Source of the DNA: Tomitella cavernea | Lineage (GTDB): Bacteria; Actinomycetota; Actinomycetes; Mycobacteriales; Mycobacteriaceae | Direction: 5' to 3' | Assembly (NCBI RefSeq): GCF_016599145.1 | Contig: NZ_JAENKO010000008.1 | Span: 1 to 64,000 of the forward strand | Length of the DNA stretch: 64,000 nucleotides | Shown here: one piece after another, positions 60,515 through 64,000 of the stretch | How positions within the stretch are numbered: position 1 is the first letter of the stretch | How the letters are laid out: each line of letters begins with the position of its first letter | Translations under genes and position numbers: made by a program | The notes under the pieces: model-generated | Databases searched by the model: none | What the model was told of the DNA's origin: nothing | Seen by the model: only the letters and a program-made list of their open reading frames with translations

Positions 60515-62005
60515 ATGAGCACTCCGTCTGAAGTCCGCGTCAGATTCTGCCCGTCGCCCACCGGCACTCCGCACGTGGGGCTCGTGCGCACCGCGCTGTT
60601 CAATTGGGCCTACGCCCGTCACACGGGGGGCAAGCTGGTCTTCCGCATCGAAGACACCGACGCCGCGCGGGACAGCGAGGAGTCATATCACGCGATCATC
60701 GACGCGTTGCAGTGGCTGGGGCTCGACTGGGACGAGGGGCCGGACATCGGCGGCCCGCACGCGCCGTACCGGCAGTCGCAACGGCGCGACCTCCACCTCG
60801 ACGTGGTGCGGCGGCTCGTCGAGTCGGGCGACGCCTACGAGTCGTTCTCCACCCCAGAGGAGGTTGAGGAGCGGCATCGCGCCGCCGGACGCGACCCCAA
60901 GCTGGGCTACGACAACTTCGACCGCGACCTCACCGCGGAGCAGCGGGCGGCCTTCGTGGAGCAGGGGCGCAGGCCGGTTGTCCGCCTCCGGATGCCCGAC
61001 GACGACCTGACGTGGACCGACCTCGTCCGCGGGGAGGTCTCCTTCCGTGCCGGCAGCGTCCCGGACTTCGCCCTCACGCGGGGCAACGGCGTGCCGCTGT
61101 ACACGCTGGTCAACCCCGTCGACGACGCGATGATGGGCATCACACACGTGCTGCGCGGCGAGGACCTGCTCTCCAGCACGCCGCGGCAGCTCGCGCTGTA
61201 CGCGGCTCTGCAGCGGATCGGCGTGGCGGAGTTCACCCCGCGGTTCGGGCACCTGCCGTTCGTGATGGGCGCGGGCAACAAGAAGCTGTCCAAACGCGAT
61301 CCCGAGTCCAGCCTGTTCCACCACCGCGACCGCGGGTTCATCCCCGAGGGGCTGCTGAACTACCTGGCGCTGCTGGGCTGGGGGATCTCCGATGATCACG
61401 ACGTGTTCTCCATGGACGAGATGGTCGCGGCCTTCGACATCGGCTCGGTCAATTCCAATCCGGCCAGGTTCGACCAGAAGAAGGCCGACGCGATCAACGC
61501 CGAGCACATCCGGCTGCTCGACCCGGCCGACTTCGCGGAGCGCCTGCGCGCGTTCCTCACCGCCGCAGGGCAGCTCCCCGTGGACGTCGACGAGGCCGCG
61601 TGGCGGGCGGCGGCGGACCTGGTGCAGACGCGGATCGTGGTCCTGTCCGACGCATGGGGGCTGCTGCGCTTCCTGTTCGCCCCGGACGCCGAGTTCGTCG
61701 TCGACGAGAAGTCCGCGGCCAAGAACCTCAAGGCGGAAGCGGTGCCGGTGATCGCGGCCGCCACCTCCGTGCTCGAGGGGCTGGGGGAGTGGAGCACCGA
61801 CGCGATCGAGCAGGCTCTCAAGGGGGCGCTCGTCGACGGTCTGGGCATCAAACCCCGCAAGGCTTTCGGCCCGGTCCGCGTGGCCGTGAGCGGCTCGCAT
61901 ATCAGCCCGCCCTTGTTCGAGTCGATGGAACTGCTCGGCCGGGAGCGGAGCCTGCGCAGGCTCGCCGCGGCCGGGGAGCTCGCGGCGGCCGCGGCCGCAG
62001 ACTGA
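60515..62005 (+). CDS. gltX: Glutamyl-tRNA synthetase
   Basis: 496 residues, class I synthetase. HIGH-like motif [20 protein letters not shown] and KLSKRD (KMSKS) are present; the C-terminal helical part binds the anticodon. It charges tRNA-Glu and, for the GatCAB route, probably tRNA-Gln; both tRNA genes follow. TAGGCT (60502-60507) ends seven bases before the ATG, so leaderless. Confidence 0.97.
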   Translation: MSTPSEVRVRFCPSPTGTPHVGLVRTALFNWAYARHTGGKLVFRIEDTDAARDSEESYHAIIDALQWLGLDWDEGPDIGGPHAPYRQSQRRDLHLDVVRRLVESGDAYESFSTPEEVEERHRAAGRDPKLGYDNFDRDLTAEQRAAFVEQGRRPVVRLRMPDDDLTWTDLVRGEVSFRAGSVPDFALTRGNGVPLYTLVNPVDDAMMGITHVLRGEDLLSSTPRQLALYAALQRIGVAEFTPRFGHLPFVMGAGNKKLSKRDPESSLFHHRDRGFIPEGLLNYLALLGWGISDDHDVFSMDEMVAAFDIGSVNSNPARFDQKKADAINAEHIRLLDPADFAERLRAFLTAAGQLPVDVDEAAWRAAADLVQTRIVVLSDAWGLLRFLFAPDAEFVVDEKSAAKNLKAEAVPVIAAATSVLEGLGEWSTDAIEQALKGALVDGLGIKPRKAFGPVRVAVSGSHISPPLFESMELLGRERSLRRLAAAGELAAAAAAD

Positions 62006-62200
62006 CCTTCCGGGTCGGCCGTGGTCCCGCTCCGCCGGGCCCCGGCCGGCGCGGTCCGGCCCAGCGCGCCACCGGGTGACGGGCGCCACCGCCTGTCGAT
62101 TTGTGTAAACAGGGGGAGGCCCTGGTAGTGTTCTGATCGTTCGAGCGGGAGCGCGGGACACCGGCGAAGGCCGGATCATTCGTGTGCCTGTTCGAAGTGA

Positions 62201-62272
62201 TGGGGTATGGTGTAATTGGCAACACAGCTGATTCTGGTTCAGCCATTCTAGGTTCGAGTCCTGGTACCCCAG
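62201..62272 (+). tRNA. tRNA-Gln (CTG anticodon)
   Basis: Acceptor TGGGGTA (62201-62207) pairs with TACCCCA (62265-62271), then a G discriminator. Anticodon arm CTGA-TTCTGGT-TCAG gives anticodon CTG for CAG codons. T-arm TTCGAGTC. No CCA encoded. TTGTGT (62101-62106) and TAGTGT (62126-62131) upstream are a weak promoter guess. Confidence 0.95.
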
Positions 62273-62276
62273 CGAA

Positions 62277-62363
62277 GAGTCCGCTCTCTCCGTCTCCGGG
62301 GTTCACAGCCCGGTTGCGCCGCGCGTAGAGTCTCGGCGCGGAGGCGATTTGGAGAGCGGATTC
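62277..62363 (+). ncRNA. Candidate three-way-junction RNA between tRNAs
   Basis: An outer stem 62277-62288 / 62352-62363 of 12 pairs (one G-U) encloses two hairpins: CCGGG (62296-62300) / CCCGG (62309-62313) and GCGCCG (62316-62321) / CGGCGC (62334-62339). No protein fits here. It could be a processed structure of a joint tRNA transcript, a terminator, or a small RNA. By-eye folding only. Confidence 0.4.
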
Positions 62364-62475
62364 AAGCCGGTTAAACTGGCTGGGGTTCACCGAGTGCAGC
62401 GCAATGGTTCGCTTTGTGTCTGGATGGTGCCGCGGCCGGGAATGCCGGCGACAAAAGAAGATACGGCAAGTTCCT

Positions 62476-62551
62476 GGCCCCGTCGTCTAGCGGCCTAGGA
62501 CGCCGCCCTCTCAAGGCGGTAACGCGGGTTCGAATCCCGTCGGGGCTACCA
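62476..62551 (+). tRNA. tRNA-Glu (CTC anticodon)
   Basis: Acceptor GGCCCCG (62476-62482) pairs with CGGGGCT (62541-62547, first pair G-U), then A and an encoded CCA (62549-62551). Anticodon arm CCGCC-CTCTCAA-GGCGG gives CTC for GAG codons. D-arm GTCTAGCGGCCTAGGAC and T-loop TTCGAAT are typical of tRNA-Glu. Confidence 0.97.
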
Positions 62552-62555
62552 CAAG

Positions 62556-62589
62556 AGAGCTCACCCCATCTCCGGGGTGGGCTCTTTTT
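62556..62589 (+). terminator. tRNA-Glu terminator
   Basis: Stem 62556-62567 (AGAGCTCACCCC) / 62574-62585 (GGGGTGGGCTCT), one wobble pair, six-base loop, then a T-tract (62585-62589). A classic intrinsic terminator four bases after the CCA end. Confidence 0.92.
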
Positions 62590-62747
62590 CTGTTTCGGGG
62601 ATGACCCGCCGCGTAGCCAGATCCGAGCGCCGTATGGGCGGACCGCACACGGATTCCCCGGCGTTCCTGCGCAGCGGGTGCTCGAGCTCGCAGGGGCGTC
62701 CGGCCGCTGCCGCCCGCGCAATCACGAAGGTCCCCCGAAATCACGGA

Positions 62748-62777
62748 CGCCCCCAACGGCCGGGGCCGGTGGGGGCG
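62748..62777 (-). terminator. Terminator of the 39-residue peptide gene
   Basis: CGCCCCCA (62748-62755) and TGGGGGCG (62770-62777) pair perfectly, with an inner GGCC/GGCC pairing. On the minus strand it begins 17 bp after the small gene's stop. Bases 62590-62747 show no other feature. Confidence 0.55.
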
Positions 62778-62793
62778 GTGATCTGCGCACCTG

Positions 62794-62913
62794 TCAGCTC
62801 AGCAGCGAATCCAGCCCGGCCCGCCCCTGGATGACGACGGAGAGCTGAGCGAGCTTGACGATGAAGAAGGAGGGGATACCGAGACTGGAGCCGACGATCT
62901 CATCAATGGGCAT
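62794..62913 (-). CDS. Small peptide gene, unknown (39 aa)
   Basis: The protein starts MPIDEIVGSSLGIPSFFIVK and ends LAQLSVVIQGRAGLDSLLS. Its middle (GIPSFFIVKLAQLSVVIQ) is hydrophobic or amphipathic, its ends polar; it could be a small membrane or pore-forming peptide. Support as a real gene: an RBS (AGGAAAGGA) eight bases upstream, a TATACT box at 62995-62990 on the same strand, and a terminator-like hairpin after the stop. Corynebacterial porins of 40-60 residues offer one analogy, but no similarity is claimed. I do not recognise it. Confidence 0.6.
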   Translation of the reverse strand: MPIDEIVGSSLGIPSFFIVKLAQLSVVIQGRAGLDSLLS

Positions 62914-63033
62914 GGGCGGGTCCTTTCCTGACTGCACTTCGGTGCGTACGGATACTGGAGCGACGTCACCGCAGCCGCGCCGCCCGAAGAGTATATCGGT
63001 GCGGTTACCGCTTCGTTACCGGCGTCCGGCGGC

Positions 63034-63735
63034 TCAGAGCCTGCGTTGCAGGGCGTCGGCGGCCGCGAGGAGGTCGTCCGCCCAGCGCGTGCCGGGGCGG
63101 CGGCCGATCCTGTCGGTGGGGCCGGACACTGAGATCGCGGCCACGACGGCACCGCGCGGATCCCGGATGGGTGCGGCGACGCTGGCCACTCCCTGCTCCC
63201 GCTCGGCGCTCGACTGCGCCCATCCGCGGCGGCGGACCTCGGCGAGGGTCCGCTCGGTGAACCGCGCCCCCGCGAGCAGGTCCTTGCGCACGTGGTCGGC
63301 GCACCATGCTGTGAGCACCTTTGCGCCGGAGCCGGCCGTCATGGGAAGTCGTGTGCCGGTCGGAACGGTGTCGCGCAATCCGGACGGCGGCTCGGCGCTC
63401 GCGATGCAGATGCGTTCGGTGCCGTCACGGCGGTAGAGCTGCACCGATTCACCCGTGATGTCGCGGAGCCGGGGCAGGACGTGTGCGGCGGCGTCCACCA
63501 GCGGGTCCTGCACCGCGGACGCGAGCTCGCCCACTCGGGGGCCGATTTGCCAGAGGCCGTCCCCGTTGCGCAGCAGCATGCCGTGCGTCTCCAGCCCCAC
63601 TGCGAGCCGATGCGCGGTGGCCCTAGGCAGCGCGGTGCGCTCGCAGAGGTCGGAGAGGTTGCAGGGGCGTTCGGCGGCCGCAAGGAGGACCCCCATGGCC
63701 TTGTCGAGGACTCCGATACCGCTATGATGTCTCAC
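63034..63735 (-). CDS. ndgR: IclR-family regulator NdgR
   Basis: 233 residues. N-terminal winged helix (GIGVLDKAMGVLLAAAERPC, LCERTALPRATAHRLAVGLE) and C-terminal IclR effector domain (RDTVPTGTRLPMTAGSGAKV, PIRDPRGAVVAAISVSGPTD). Divergent from leuC, as NdgR is in Streptomyces and LtbR in Corynebacterium, where it represses or adjusts leuCD (established there). The GTG start is 92 bp from the leuC start. Matches Rv2989. Confidence 0.93.
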   Translation of the reverse strand: MRHHSGIGVLDKAMGVLLAAAERPCNLSDLCERTALPRATAHRLAVGLETHGMLLRNGDGLWQIGPRVGELASAVQDPLVDAAAHVLPRLRDITGESVQLYRRDGTERICIASAEPPSGLRDTVPTGTRLPMTAGSGAKVLTAWCADHVRKDLLAGARFTERTLAEVRRRGWAQSSAEREQGVASVAAPIRDPRGAVVAAISVSGPTDRIGRRPGTRWADDLLAAADALQRRL

Positions 63736-63738
63736 AGA

Positions 63739-63766
63739 ACGATATTATCGTCTCGCATGTTGAGAC
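63739..63766. promoter_or_regulatory. ndgR-leuC intergenic operator candidates
   Basis: ACGATA / TATCGT is a 13-bp palindrome (63739-63751), and GTCTC (63750-63754) / GAGAC (63762-63766) a second inverted pair. TGTCTCA just inside ndgR (63729-63735) mirrors TGAGACA at 63761-63767. These are natural candidates for NdgR sites controlling both genes. Confidence 0.5.
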
Positions 63767-63827
63767 ACCACGGTCGGGGTCCGGACGACCGGACCGCGGG
63801 ACGGCGCGTTGAAGGGATTTGAGTGGC

Positions 63828-64000
63828 ATGAGTGATGGAGCAACTCGGGCGTCGGCGCCTCGCACTCTCGCGGAGAAGGTCTGGGACGAGCACGTCGTCG
63901 TAAAGGGGGAGGGCGAGGGCGCGCAGCGCAAGCCAGACCTGGTCTACATCGACCTGCACCTGGTGCACGAGGTCACGAGCCCGCAGGCGTTCGAGGGTCT
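63828..64000 (+). CDS. leuC: 3-isopropylmalate dehydratase large subunit (5' part)
   Basis: The first 57 codons are in the window; the gene runs off the right edge. [20 protein letters not shown] then [37 protein letters not shown] matches the LeuC N-terminus ([15 protein letters not shown] is nearly invariant), where 2-isopropylmalate is isomerised with LeuD. RBS AAGGGAT upstream. Divergent from ndgR. Confidence 0.95.
   Translation, partial: MSDGATRASAPRTLAEKVWDEHVVVKGEGEGAQRKPDLVYIDLHLVHEVTSPQAFEG

Overview
This window is high-GC (about 70%) actinobacterial chromosome, most likely from a mycolic-acid actinobacterium (order Mycobacteriales) outside Mycobacterium. The evidence is gene order recalled from Mycobacterium tuberculosis. 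The 2.7-13.7 kb segment follows the Rv1318c-Rv1326c neighbourhood: membrane adenylate cyclase, nucS, methylmalonyl-CoA epimerase, fadA4-type thiolase, YbbN-like protein, glgB. The 18.7-64 kb segment follows Rv3035 down to Rv2988c: PQQ-like protein, methylglucose lipopolysaccharide (MGLP) genes, fixAB, iscS, mnmA, ligA, gatC-gatA, pfkA, gatB, lppZ, doxX, cfp6, ilvBNC, serA, leuB, FAH protein, gltX, tRNA-Gln, tRNA-Glu, ndgR, leuC. Gene names rest on sequence motifs plus this order; no database was searched, and the genus is not resolved.

Layout. 0-2.5 kb is a worn accessory patch: an IS21-type element end has cut into a photolyase gene (33 codons survive), followed by an SRPBCC protein, a BrnT/RHH-like toxin-antitoxin pair with a repeat-bearing control region, and two unrecognised reading frames. 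2.7-13.7 kb holds signalling, mismatch repair (nucS), acyl-CoA metabolism, a secreted zinc peptidase and the GH13 branching enzyme. 13.8-18.6 kb holds an ABC ATPase, a Nudix protein, an enoyl-CoA hydratase and two methyltransferases. 20-26 kb is an MGLP-type cluster: acyltransferase, SGNH hydrolase and, on the other strand, a translationally coupled methyltransferase / GH57 branching enzyme / GT4 glucosyltransferase operon. It meets the electron-transfer flavoprotein genes at a shared intergenic region with a perfect inverted repeat.

28-38.5 kb is sulfur/tRNA-thiolation (iscS-mnmA), a methionine-synthase-like protein, an MFS pump with its ArsR-type repressor, ligA and gatCA. Between gatA and pfkA (adjacent in M. 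tuberculosis) lies a 5.7 kb accessory block: phospholipase-A2-like and membrane alpha/beta-hydrolase genes, a two-component system and a secreted glycine-rich protein. 44-64 kb returns to core functions and holds almost the whole branched-chain amino-acid pathway (ilvD, ilvBNC, leuB, start of leuC) with serA and its regulators: an ilvB attenuator with a leaderless leader peptide, and NdgR facing leuC.

Cross-cutting signals. Many genes have a TANNNT box 6-8 bases upstream of the start codon, predicting leaderless mRNAs. Short tandem repeats (13-19 bp units) recur at seven places, one of them in frame inside a gene. The most useful undescribed candidates are a 39-residue peptide gene with its own promoter, RBS and terminator next to tRNA-Glu, a three-way-junction RNA between the two tRNAs, the gatA-pfkA island, and the SGNH protein inside the MGLP cluster.
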